Shown piece after piece: positions 45,135-53,055 of a DNA stretch of 64,000 bases (position 1 is the stretch's first letter; the number at the start of each line of letters is the position of its first letter). The stretch lies in assembly GCA_944321345.1 (NCBI GenBank), contig CALUKY010000004.1, positions 62,001 through 126,000 on the forward strand. The letters are read 5' to 3'. Source of the DNA: an uncultured Paraprevotella sp. (GTDB lineage: Bacteria; Bacteroidota; Bacteroidia; Bacteroidales; Bacteroidaceae). A program made the translations under genes and the position numbers. Under the pieces are notes generated by a model. The model had not been told where the DNA came from. It was given only the letters and a program-made list of their open reading frames with translations, and made no database searches.

Positions 45135-46328
45135 ATGGGAAAAGTTTTGATTATCGGAGCTGGTGGTGTGGCTACTGTAGCCGCACACAAGGTGGCTCAA
45201 CATCCTGAAGTTTTTACTGAGATTATGATTGCCAGTCGTACGCAGTCAAAATGCGACGCGATTGTTAAGGCTATCGGAAATCCGAATATCAAAACGGCAC
45301 AAGTGGATGCCGACAGTGTGGAGCAGTTGGTGGAACTGTTCAACAGCTTCCGTCCGGACATCGTGATGAATCTGGCCTTGCCTTATCAGGACCTGACCAT
45401 CATGGAGGCTTGTTTGCAGACCGGATGCAACTATCTGGACACCGCAAACTATGAGCCGAAAGACGTGGCTCACTTTGAGTACAGCTGGCAGTGGGCTTAC
45501 AAGCAGCGCTTCGAAGAGGCCGGACTGACCGCTATTCTGGGATGCGGTTTCGACCCGGGAGTTTCCGGTGTATATACCGCTTATGCTGCCAAGCACCATT
45601 TTGACGAGATCCAGTATCTGGACATCGTGGACTGCAACGCCGGTAACCATCACAAGGCTTTCGCAACCAACTTCAATCCGGAAATCAACATCCGTGAGAT
45701 CACTCAGAACGGACGTTACTATGAGAACGGACAGTGGATTGAAACCAAGCCGATGGAAATCCACAAGGACCTGACTTATCCGAACATCGGTCCGCGCGAC
45801 TCTTATCTGTTGTTCCACGAAGAGCTGGAGTCTTTGGTAAAGAATTTCCCGACCATCAAGCGTGCCCGCTTCTGGATGACCTTCGGTCAGGAATATCTGA
45901 CTCACTTGCGCGTGATTCAGAACATCGGTATGGCCCGTATTGACGAGGTGGATTACAACGGCATGAAGATTGTTCCGTTGCAGTTCCTGAAGGCTGTGTT
46001 GCCTAATCCGCAGGATCTGGGAGAGAACTACGAGGGCGAGACCTCAATCGGTTGCCGCATCCGTGGTTTGAAAGACGGTAAGGAAAAGACCTACTACGTA
46101 TACAACAACTGTAGCCACCACGAGGCATATCTCGAAACCGGTATGCAGGGTGTAAGCTACACTACCGGAGTGCCGGCCATGATCGGTGCCATGATGTTCC
46201 TCAAGGGAATCTGGAAGAAAGCCGGTGTATGGAACGTAGAAGAGTTCGATCCGGATCCATTCATGGAGGCTCTGAACCAGTATGGTTTGCCTTGGCATGA
46301 GGTGATCGACGGCGATCTGGAACTGTAA
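45135..46328 (+). CDS. saccharopine dehydrogenase-family enzyme, probable carboxynorspermidine synthase
   Basis: 397 residues with an N-terminal Rossmann fold (GKVLIIGAGGVATVAAHKVA), the SDR-like VMNLALPYQDLTIMEACLQTGCNYLDTANYE, and GCGFDPGVSGVYTAYAAKHHFDE; C-terminal SYTTGVPAMIGAMMFLKGIW. This set fits the carboxynorspermidine dehydrogenase branch of the saccharopine dehydrogenase family, which makes carboxy(nor)spermidine from aspartate semialdehyde and a diamine in polyamine synthesis. Saccharopine dehydrogenase itself is the alternative; the spermidine role is more likely in Bacteroidales. The start ATG at 45135 follows AAAAAGAA; the frame is open from 45090. It has its own -7 box and ends in a hairpin. 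Confidence 0.85.
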   Translation: MGKVLIIGAGGVATVAAHKVAQHPEVFTEIMIASRTQSKCDAIVKAIGNPNIKTAQVDADSVEQLVELFNSFRPDIVMNLALPYQDLTIMEACLQTGCNYLDTANYEPKDVAHFEYSWQWAYKQRFEEAGLTAILGCGFDPGVSGVYTAYAAKHHFDEIQYLDIVDCNAGNHHKAFATNFNPEINIREITQNGRYYENGQWIETKPMEIHKDLTYPNIGPRDSYLLFHEELESLVKNFPTIKRARFWMTFGQEYLTHLRVIQNIGMARIDEVDYNGMKIVPLQFLKAVLPNPQDLGENYEGETSIGCRIRGLKDGKEKTYYVYNNCSHHEAYLETGMQGVSYTTGVPAMIGAMMFLKGIWKKAGVWNVEEFDPDPFMEALNQYGLPWHEVIDGDLEL

Positions 46329-46352
46329 TTTATTGGTATTTAATGATTGGAC

Positions 46353-46398
46353 AGGCAGAACTGAGTGGCCGGATCATGCTGGCTTTCCGGTTCTGCCT
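46353..46398 (+). terminator. hairpin after the dehydrogenase gene
   Basis: AGGCAGAAC / GTTCTGCCT with a loop of about 28 bases that can itself pair (GGCCGG / CCGG), followed by TTTAATTT. Confidence 0.55.
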
Positions 46399-46418
46399 TT
46401 TAATTTATAAACAGATAT

Positions 46419-47462
46419 ATGGCAAAGAAAGAAGAAGAATTGAATATGTTTGCCGCCCCAAACAGCGAAAAGCTGAAAGCTTTGCAGGCGGCAATGGACA
46501 AGATCGAGAAGAACTTCGGTAAGGGTTCTATCATGAAGTTGGGCGACGAGCACGTGGAGCAGGTAGAGGTTATTCCTACCGGTTCGATTGCTTTGGACGC
46601 TGCTTTGGGAGTAGGCGGTTATCCGAAAGGACGTATTATTGAAATCTACGGTCCGGAAAGTTCCGGTAAGACCACTCTGGCCATTCATGCCATTGCTGAG
46701 GCACAGAAGGCCGGCGGTATTGCCGCTTTTATTGATGCCGAGCATGCGTTCGACCGTTTCTATGCGGCAAAGCTGGGCGTGGATGTAGACAATCTGTGGA
46801 TCTCACAGCCGGACAACGGAGAGCAGGCTTTGGAGATTGCCGACCAGCTGATCCGTTCATCGGCCATTGACATCATCGTGATTGACTCTGTGGCTGCATT
46901 GACTCCGAAGGCCGAGATCGAGGGTGATATGGGCGACAACCGTGTGGGTTTGCAGGCCCGTCTGATGAGCCAGGCTTTGAGAAAGCTGACTTCTACCATC
47001 AACAAGACCAACACTACCTGTATCTTCATCAACCAGTTGCGCGAGAAGATCGGTGTGATGTTCGGTAATCCTGAGACAACTACCGGTGGTAACGCTCTGA
47101 AGTTCTATGCCAGCGTGCGTTTGGATATCCGTCGTGTGACCAGCATCAAGGACGGCGACGAGGTAATCGGTAATCAGGTACGCGTGAAGGTAGTGAAGAA
47201 TAAGGTGGCTCCTCCGTTCCGTAAGGCTGAATTCGAAATCACCTTTGGCGAGGGAATCTCAAAGATCGGTGAAATCGTGGATCTGGGTACCGAACTGGGC
47301 ATCCTGAAGAAGAGCGGTTCCTGGTACAGCTATAATGAGACCAAGATCGGTCAGGGACGCGATGCCGTGAAGAATATGTTGCGCGACAATCCGGAGCTGT
47401 GCGAGGAAATCGAAGCTCAGATTACCGCGGCTTTGAAGGATTCTCCTGCTTCTGCGGAATAA
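46419..47462 (+). CDS. recA: recombinase RecA
   Basis: 347 residues. Cytoplasmic DNA strand-exchange ATPase, needed for homologous recombination and SOS control. N-terminal [11 protein letters not shown], Walker [16 protein letters not shown] near 73, [13 protein letters not shown] near 148, [28 protein letters not shown] near 201-220, and the [17 protein letters not shown] strand. The N-terminus is closer to the Prevotella type than to B. fragilis, as I recall. Followed by a strong terminator. No SOS-like operator is recognised upstream. Confidence 0.98.
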   Translation: MAKKEEELNMFAAPNSEKLKALQAAMDKIEKNFGKGSIMKLGDEHVEQVEVIPTGSIALDAALGVGGYPKGRIIEIYGPESSGKTTLAIHAIAEAQKAGGIAAFIDAEHAFDRFYAAKLGVDVDNLWISQPDNGEQALEIADQLIRSSAIDIIVIDSVAALTPKAEIEGDMGDNRVGLQARLMSQALRKLTSTINKTNTTCIFINQLREKIGVMFGNPETTTGGNALKFYASVRLDIRRVTSIKDGDEVIGNQVRVKVVKNKVAPPFRKAEFEITFGEGISKIGEIVDLGTELGILKKSGSWYSYNETKIGQGRDAVKNMLRDNPELCEEIEAQITAALKDSPASAE

Positions 47463-47560
47463 TATTCTCAGATTGAGCTTTTATCATTACTGAAACCAAG
47501 AGAGGTGTCAAAGCTAAAATGACTGCCCCTCAAAGTTACAGAATGCAACTATAACATGAA

Positions 47561-47605
47561 AAAGGGTCGTATCAAACTCTGTATGGAGTCATGATACGGC
47601 CCTTT
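47561..47605. terminator. bidirectional terminator between recA and the barrel gene
   Basis: AAAGGGTCGTATCA pairs with TGATACGGCCCTTT (one G-T wobble) around a 17-base loop, followed by CTTTTG on the plus strand. Confidence 0.85.
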
Positions 47606-47641
47606 CTTTTGTTTCTGAAGGTACTCAAATTTCAAATTGTT

Positions 47642-50605
47642 TTATTGTTTCTTTCCCACCCAATCGAATCTATAGCTCACGGTAAGCATCACATAGCGGG
47701 GCAGCACGTCGGTATATTGTTCTATGCGTCCGGTAGTGGTTACCTCGCTGCGATAGGTGCTGGCTTGCGCCAGGAGATCGTGCGTTGTGAGGTGAATACC
47801 GAGGCGGTCGTCGAAGAAATACTTGGAGAGCGAAACGTCCCAGTTGGTCACCGTGCGGTTAAGCTCTTCCTGACTGTTGCCGGCATAGAGCGTGGTCCGT
47901 ATGAGAGTGGTCAGCTGAATGTCCCAAGGCAAGGTATAGCTGATGTCACCATAGAGTCTTGTTTCACGATAGCTGTCGGTCATGCCGGGTTGGGAAACAT
48001 GGCGGAAGGCGGTGTTCCAATAACCGTAGAAGCGGAATTTATTGCTGTATGTCGCCTTGAGTGTAAGCCCCGGTACCAATCCCACATTGCGGAGCAGACC
48101 GACGGTTGTCACATTGTCTTCTGCCAGGAAGGACAGGTTCTCTGCCTGATAATAATCGGCGGCGAAGGAAGCGTAAAGATACAAGCGCTTTTTGCTGTCG
48201 AGTGGAGTGGAGAACTCCGTGCGACCTTGAACGGCGTGTGTCCGCGAAGTGTTGACCGGCTGATAGGTACGGACACCCGTGGCCGGATCATAGACCGACT
48301 GCGTGGCTATGTCGTTGTGAAGGCGGCGGTAAGTGGCATCGATATGGAAGGAGCGGCCGCTTTTGATGTGTTGCAGGCGATAAGCGGAACTCAACCGATG
48401 CGTGAACGAATTGCCCAGACTGGCATTTCCTACAAAGCGGTTCAAGGGGTCGGAAGCATCACGGATGGGCAATAACTGTGTCAATTCTGGCATGGCGGTC
48501 ATACCCTGATAACCGGCATTCCATTCCGGCATCCAGAGGCGTCCTTCACGGCTTTCGTGTTTCCACGTCAAGGACAGGTCGGGGCGGAAGAAGAAACCTT
48601 CACGCTGCGGATTGTAGCTGTATCCCCCACGGTCGTAGTCGAGCGAACGGTGCTGGTAGTAGAACGATTCGTTGGCTTCAATCTGCAAAGATGTGCCGCG
48701 CTCAAAGAATACTTTGTGCGACAGACGTACGCCGGCTTCAGCCTTTTCTTCCCTTTCGGTGGAATAATAGCTGTTGGCCGCGTCCAGACAGAGCGCCTGC
48801 CACTCTGTCTCTGGCAGTCGGCCAAGGCTTTCAAGTCCCCATCCCTGTTGTTCGGACCACTCGGTCATGCGCTCCAGACGATATTCCGGATGATTGGCTG
48901 TGCCGTAGCGGTGGGAATACCGTAAGAAAGGTTTTACCACACCGTTGTAGCGTTTCAGGCGTTCGTAATGGTGAACCCATTCCAATTCAGGGGTGAGGTC
49001 CAAGAGATAATCGCGGCGGTACAGATAACGGCGGCGGGCATCGGTTGTCCCGTCTGCATAGGTCGTGAGGCGGTAGTTGGAAAAGTCGCGTCGGGTCTGT
49101 GTCTCGTGCTTGAGCAAAGCGTTGAAGTTGAGCAGGTCCGCGCCGAACACGAACGTAGAGTGCCACTCCGGACGGTGGGTGATGCTGTGCGAGCGGGAAA
49201 GTTCGGGATCGAGCAGACTGTAGAGCAGAGCGTTCTTGTCCGCTTCCTTTTCTTCAAGGCGGATGATACTGTCGAGCGAGAGTCCTTCCCACACCGCCTT
49301 GGCAGGCAGGTAATAAGAAAGGCTGCGGCTGTCGCGCGTGCTACGGCTTCGTTCATAGTTGAAGTTATAGTTCAATGAATGTTGCCATCGCTTCAACTTG
49401 CGGAACCGTAGTCCGGCAGAAGCCATAGCCGTTACATCTTCTCCGTCAAGATGTTCGGCACTGCGGCTCATGAGGTTATCCGGCAAGAGATAAGTCTCAT
49501 TGTTCTGCCAGCTTTCTTTGTCCGTATCCTTGCGGCTGACCGATCCGCTGGAGGTAAAACGCCAGGTCTTGTCCGGTTCTATATAATAGGAAAAGCGTGC
49601 GGTCTTGGTACTGATGCGACCGGCCGGATCGACTTCTTCCGTATTGGCTATATCCATTATCTGGCGGCTTTTGTTAAAGTTGTTTACATCGGCATTGACA
49701 CTGAACATCTGCCGGTCATCAAAGCGCATCAGAAATGCCTGACCGCCCCAAAGTTTTCCTGTACCCGCATCGGCGGAAAGTTTTGCCATCCACGTGCCAA
49801 TGTATTTCCGTTTGAGATGCACATCCATCACATAACTCTCGTCGTGCATGTCCTGTCCGGTGAGTTCCGACTGCTCGCCGGCCTTGTCGTAAACCTTGAT
49901 ACGGCTTACGATATAGGCGGGCAGGTTGTCGAGCGCAGCCTCGATGTTTCCCTGAAAGAAATCCTTGCCGCTGATGAGCAGATTGTCCACCCGTTTGCCG
50001 TTGATGCGTATCTCGCCGTCTGTCATTTCTGCTCCCGGCAGCTGCTGAACAAGTTTACGGAGCGATTCTGTCTGTGCCATGTTGAAGGCATCGGCATTGT
50101 AAACGAGTGTGTCGCCTTTATAGTACATTTTGATGCGTGTCGCTTTCACGACCACTTCATTAAGCTTCCGTTCCTTGGCTTGGGGGATAAGATATATCGT
50201 AGGCACCTGAACCACTGTGCTTCCGGCATCAGGCTCAACCTTACAATAATAGTCCTCAAAGCCATTGGCCTGTATGAAGAGCATAAAGGCTTTTCGTGCC
50301 GGAGTGACAAAGGAAAACGTAGCACCGCTGTATTTGTCTACATAGTTATTCTCACAGTTGTCGCCCTTTTCGGTCACTATGCGATAACGTGTGGTATCTG
50401 TTGCCAAAACAGTAGAACTGTCGGTGGTCATCAGGCTGACTGTGGCGCGGTTTATACCTTCCAGTGTCATGGCATTGATAACATCGCCGTTGATTCGGAT
50501 TTCTTGGGCTGAAATGACATTGAAAAATCCTATAAGTAAAATGAATAATGAGGTCCTTAAATACAAGAATTTTGATTTTTGGGGGTACAAACAGGACGCT
50601 GGCAT
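47642..50605 (-). CDS. outer-membrane beta-barrel protein with N-terminal regulatory-like domain (TonB-receptor-like)
   Basis: About 987 residues. A hydrophobic segment with ISAQ cleavage (RTSLFILLIGFFNVISAQ) is preceded by a long N-region; start choices MPASCLYPQ (50605, used here) or earlier ATGs up to 50650 are all weak. A CarboxypepD_reg-like domain follows (INGDVINAMTLEGINRATVSL), here with an insert rich in T, C and N. Then a plug-like region (LRKLVQQLPGAEMTDGEIRI, ISGKDFFQGNIEAALDNLPAY, VSRIKVYDKAGEQSELTG) and a strand-rich barrel ending YVMLTVSYRFDWVGKKQ. Same family as the gene at 26115; no SusD or regulator partner. A stump of a close homologue lies upstream at 50990, suggesting tandem duplication with decay of one copy. 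Confidence 0.83.
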   Translation of the reverse strand: MPASCLYPQKSKFLYLRTSLFILLIGFFNVISAQEIRINGDVINAMTLEGINRATVSLMTTDSSTVLATDTTRYRIVTEKGDNCENNYVDKYSGATFSFVTPARKAFMLFIQANGFEDYYCKVEPDAGSTVVQVPTIYLIPQAKERKLNEVVVKATRIKMYYKGDTLVYNADAFNMAQTESLRKLVQQLPGAEMTDGEIRINGKRVDNLLISGKDFFQGNIEAALDNLPAYIVSRIKVYDKAGEQSELTGQDMHDESYVMDVHLKRKYIGTWMAKLSADAGTGKLWGGQAFLMRFDDRQMFSVNADVNNFNKSRQIMDIANTEEVDPAGRISTKTARFSYYIEPDKTWRFTSSGSVSRKDTDKESWQNNETYLLPDNLMSRSAEHLDGEDVTAMASAGLRFRKLKRWQHSLNYNFNYERSRSTRDSRSLSYYLPAKAVWEGLSLDSIIRLEEKEADKNALLYSLLDPELSRSHSITHRPEWHSTFVFGADLLNFNALLKHETQTRRDFSNYRLTTYADGTTDARRRYLYRRDYLLDLTPELEWVHHYERLKRYNGVVKPFLRYSHRYGTANHPEYRLERMTEWSEQQGWGLESLGRLPETEWQALCLDAANSYYSTEREEKAEAGVRLSHKVFFERGTSLQIEANESFYYQHRSLDYDRGGYSYNPQREGFFFRPDLSLTWKHESREGRLWMPEWNAGYQGMTAMPELTQLLPIRDASDPLNRFVGNASLGNSFTHRLSSAYRLQHIKSGRSFHIDATYRRLHNDIATQSVYDPATGVRTYQPVNTSRTHAVQGRTEFSTPLDSKKRLYLYASFAADYYQAENLSFLAEDNVTTVGLLRNVGLVPGLTLKATYSNKFRFYGYWNTAFRHVSQPGMTDSYRETRLYGDISYTLPWDIQLTTLIRTTLYAGNSQEELNRTVTNWDVSLSKYFFDDRLGIHLTTHDLLAQASTYRSEVTTTGRIEQYTDVLPRYVMLTVSYRFDWVGKKQ

Positions 50606-50787
50606 CTGTTGGTACGGATTGATTGGTGAATTGCTCATACACATATACATTTTGAATAGTTACCTGATATAGATGAATCATTGTACTTCAAAAAAACGGT
50701 CGAAGTACAAAAGAAATAGCAATTTTCGTGCCAAAATGTATCTGTTTAGTATTCAGTATATTGTATAAATGATACTATTTATATAAT

Positions 50788-50822
50788 GTGCGTATCCGCA
50801 CGTTTTGTGTGCGGATACGCAC
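50788..50822. promoter_or_regulatory. perfect 14-base palindrome upstream of the barrel gene, probable operator
   Basis: GTGCGTATCCGCAC, seven bases GTTTTGT, GTGCGGATACGCAC: the two arms are exact reverse complements, and each arm is itself partly palindromic (GTGCG...CGCAC). It lies 183 bases before the barrel start. There is no T run on either side, so a terminator is unlikely. The rest of 50606-50989 is AT-rich without a gene. Confidence 0.6.
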
Positions 50823-50989
50823 ATCGTGCGATAATTCCGTTTTCTTACTTATTACCTTATAAACAATATCAATATATCTGAATTGTTTATCTTTTTGGGG
50901 GAATATATCTTTTTATAATATGAACAATATTACCATTTTATGTTGAAAAATGATTTTATATGAGTCATAATTTTCCTTTCAGTTAGCCA

Positions 50990-51230
50990 TTATTTCTTTG
51001 ATGGCTGTTTATTGAATTTCCAGATCAGATGCAGCATGATGTTTTGGGTAATGGTATTGCTTACCGTCTCTACACGTCCTTGGGTATTAATTGTTTTGTG
51101 TACCGAGCTGATCTGGCCCAGCAAATCATGGGCGGACAGTTTCATAACCCAGTTTTATAGTTTATTTGTTGCTTCATCTTATCCTGTGTTTCTGTTAGGA
51201 AGCTGAGATTTTCGGGAAGGAAGTCTTTCT
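50990..51230 (-). pseudogene. stump of a second outer-membrane barrel gene
   Basis: The minus strand ends in a clear barrel C-terminus: NWVMKLSAHDLLGQISSVHK, TINTQGRVETVSNTITQN, IMLHLIWKFNKQPSKK (stop at 50990). The intact gene downstream has HLTTHDLLAQASTYRSEVT...YVMLTVSYRFDWVGKKQ at the same place. An in-frame stop lies at 51155-51157. Upstream in another frame QKDFLPENLSFLTETQDK matches AENLSFLAEDN of the intact gene, so an internal deletion joins the pieces. The IS3 element begins about 20 bases further and may have removed the rest. Confidence 0.65.
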
Positions 51231-51298
51231 GTATTTAATTTTTATCGGTGTCTTAATACAGAAATACTTCACACTGTTTTAACAATTAAAAGATTAAA

Positions 51299-51652
51299 AT
51301 GGGAACAAGAAATGTACCTCATCGCAAGTTTAGCGTTGATTTTAAACTTCGAGTTTTAAGTGAGTATTATCAATCTGTAGAGTCAAGATCTTTTACCGAG
51401 CAGAAGTATAATCTGGCCAAGGGCGCTCTTTATTATTGGGAAAAAGAGTTTGTTTTGAACGAAAAAGAGCTACCTTTATCCTCTGAACTATTGGAAAAGA
51501 TATCTCTTATGCGTAAGGAAAGATTAGCAAAACACCAGCGTGAAGGGATTCCTCAAAGCAAAGAAGAAGAGCTGGTAGCCGAGATAGCCCACCTTCGGAA
51601 AGCTTTGGAATATTCCGAACTGCGTAACGAAGCCTTGAATGAGGTTTTGTGA
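51299..51652 (+). CDS. IS3-family transposase OrfA, cut short by a stop codon
   Basis: 117 residues: N-terminal helix-turn-helix (RKFSVDFKLRVLSEYYQSVESRSFTEQKYNLAKGALYYWEKEF) and a C-terminal coiled coil (EELVAEIAHLRKALEYSELRNEALNEVL). A TGA at 51650-51652 ends it. The same frame then continues with good family sequence IGREEYGIDLLKKAGAKQ to a natural TAG at 51706-51708. The TGA lies before the A7 slip site, so the OrfAB fusion cannot be made. The element is therefore probably dead in transposition. Confidence 0.75.
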   Translation: MGTRNVPHRKFSVDFKLRVLSEYYQSVESRSFTEQKYNLAKGALYYWEKEFVLNEKELPLSSELLEKISLMRKERLAKHQREGIPQSKEEELVAEIAHLRKALEYSELRNEALNEVL

Positions 51653-51690
51653 ATCGGTCGTGAGGAATATGGAATCGACCTGTTAAAAAA

Positions 51691-52563
51691 AGCTGGCGCC
51701 AAGCAGTAGACAGCCTTCGGCTCAGACATCCTAAAGTATCTATAGAATGTCTGAGCGGACTGTTTGGCAAGACACGTGAAGGCTATTATTCAGTCAGCCG
51801 GAGCACTTGCGAGGAACGTAAGCTGAATGAGTTGAAGGTCTTGTCTTTGGTGAGGGATATCCGCCAACAGGCTCCTGGTATTGGAGCCTACAAACTGTTT
51901 CTGATTTTGCGTGATGTCTATGGTCCCAGAGTTATGGGACGTGACTGTTTTTATAACCTGCTCCATCGCAGACATATGATGCTTCCTCCTCAGAAACGTA
52001 GGCATACCACCAACTCAAACCACCGTTTCCGCAGGTATAAGAATCTGATAAAAGGCTATAAACCAACAGGAATAAATATGCTTTGGGTGGCAGACATCAC
52101 CTATATAGATACGGATGAAGGTGTCTGTTACCTTCATTTACTGACCGATGCATTTACGCATGAGATTATCGGTTGGACCCTTTCTGAAAGTCTGGCTGCC
52201 GAGAATACACTTGAAACTTTAGAACAGGCTGTAAGTATGTTCCGAGAAACAGATCTGAGTCATCTGATTCACCATTCGGACCGTGGAGTACAGTATTGCT
52301 GTAACCGGTATGTAGAACGACTTCAGGAACTCAAGATCACAATCAGCATGACTGAAGACGGTAATCCGACAGACAATGCCATTGCAGAGCGGGTTAATGG
52401 AATCATCAAGCAGGAATGGCTTTACAGAATGAAAAGACCTGCGAATATCAGACAGGCCAGGGCATTAATAAAGCAGATCGTAGAATTTTATAACACCAGA
52501 AGACCGTATAGGAGTAATGGCATGAAGACGCCGGCACAAATGAGAGCTGCGTCCGTTGCATGA
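51691..52563 (+). CDS. IS3-family transposase OrfB (DDE integrase domain)
   Basis: In the -1 frame relative to orfA, open from just after the seven-A slip site (51685-51691, then G), which is the classical IS3 frameshift arrangement. Reads SWRQAVDSLRLRHPKVSIEC...LFGKTREGYYS, then the HTH_21-like start, then the DDE core: WVADITYIDTDEG (Asp), IHHSDRGVQYCC (Asp), DGNPTDNAIAERVNGIIKQEW (Glu). All catalytic residues are present. The first ATG in this frame is at 51832, which would give a 243-residue protein without the N-terminal part. Confidence 0.8.
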   Translation, partial: SWRQAVDSLRLRHPKVSIECLSGLFGKTREGYYSVSRSTCEERKLNELKVLSLVRDIRQQAPGIGAYKLFLILRDVYGPRVMGRDCFYNLLHRRHMMLPPQKRRHTTNSNHRFRRYKNLIKGYKPTGINMLWVADITYIDTDEGVCYLHLLTDAFTHEIIGWTLSESLAAENTLETLEQAVSMFRETDLSHLIHHSDRGVQYCCNRYVERLQELKITISMTEDGNPTDNAIAERVNGIIKQEWLYRMKRPANIRQARALIKQIVEFYNTRRPYRSNGMKTPAQMRAASVA

Positions 52564-52956
52564 CACTCTTTGGAGGCTTCGCGCCTCCAGCCGTTAGGCA
52601 AACCTCCGCGGTGTTTTTCATAGATTAGTTCATTAAATATTATTTGTCCTAATTTATTACTTAAATATCGCCTTTAAGCCTGTTGCTAACTAATATGTAA
52701 AGTAAAGCAGGAAGAGTTTTATTAACATGTAAAGTAAATCAGTAAGTATAAACAAAAATGTGTGAAGTAATTTTAGGCATAGTCACGGTCTATAGTCGGG
52801 TATTAATTTTTTCGGCACGAACTTCTGAAAATATCCTGATGATCTTTACGAAACATCATGATGTTCCCGGAATTTTATCGTGACGACTTGAATATCGGTA
52901 TTCTTTGAAAGAAATTATTCCCGTAATCTTTTGTAAGTCAGTATTCTGAATAAATA

Positions 52957-53003
52957 AAGCGAAAGGGAAATACGGGTGCCTTGTCCGTATTTTTCTTTCG
53001 CTT
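52957..53003 (-). terminator. terminator of the patatin gene
   Basis: AAGCGAAAGGGAAATACGG pairs with CCGTATTTTTCTTTCGCTT with small mismatches. On the minus strand it follows the patatin stop codon by about 50 bases. The region 52780-52956 holds no recognisable gene. Confidence 0.75.
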
Positions 53004-53055
53004 CAAAATTCAGATTATTGGATGTTTGTATGTTCCGCCTGAACCGGTTATAGGG

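Larger units (their letters stand above)
51249..52779 (+). mobile_element. IS3-family insertion sequence, probably inactive
   Basis: Contains orfA and orfB of the IS3 type. Proposed ends TGTCTTAA at 51249 and its inverted partner TTTTAGGCA ending at 52779; inside them TACTTCACAC (51265) and GTGTGAAGTA (52760) are perfect inverted copies. Outer ends align only with a six-base gap, so exact borders are tentative and no target duplication is visible. Near the right end three related units (ATGTAAAGTAAAGCAG at 52695, ATGTAAAGTAAATCAG at 52730, ATGTGTGAAGTAA at 52758) form a subterminal repeat. Confidence 0.65.
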
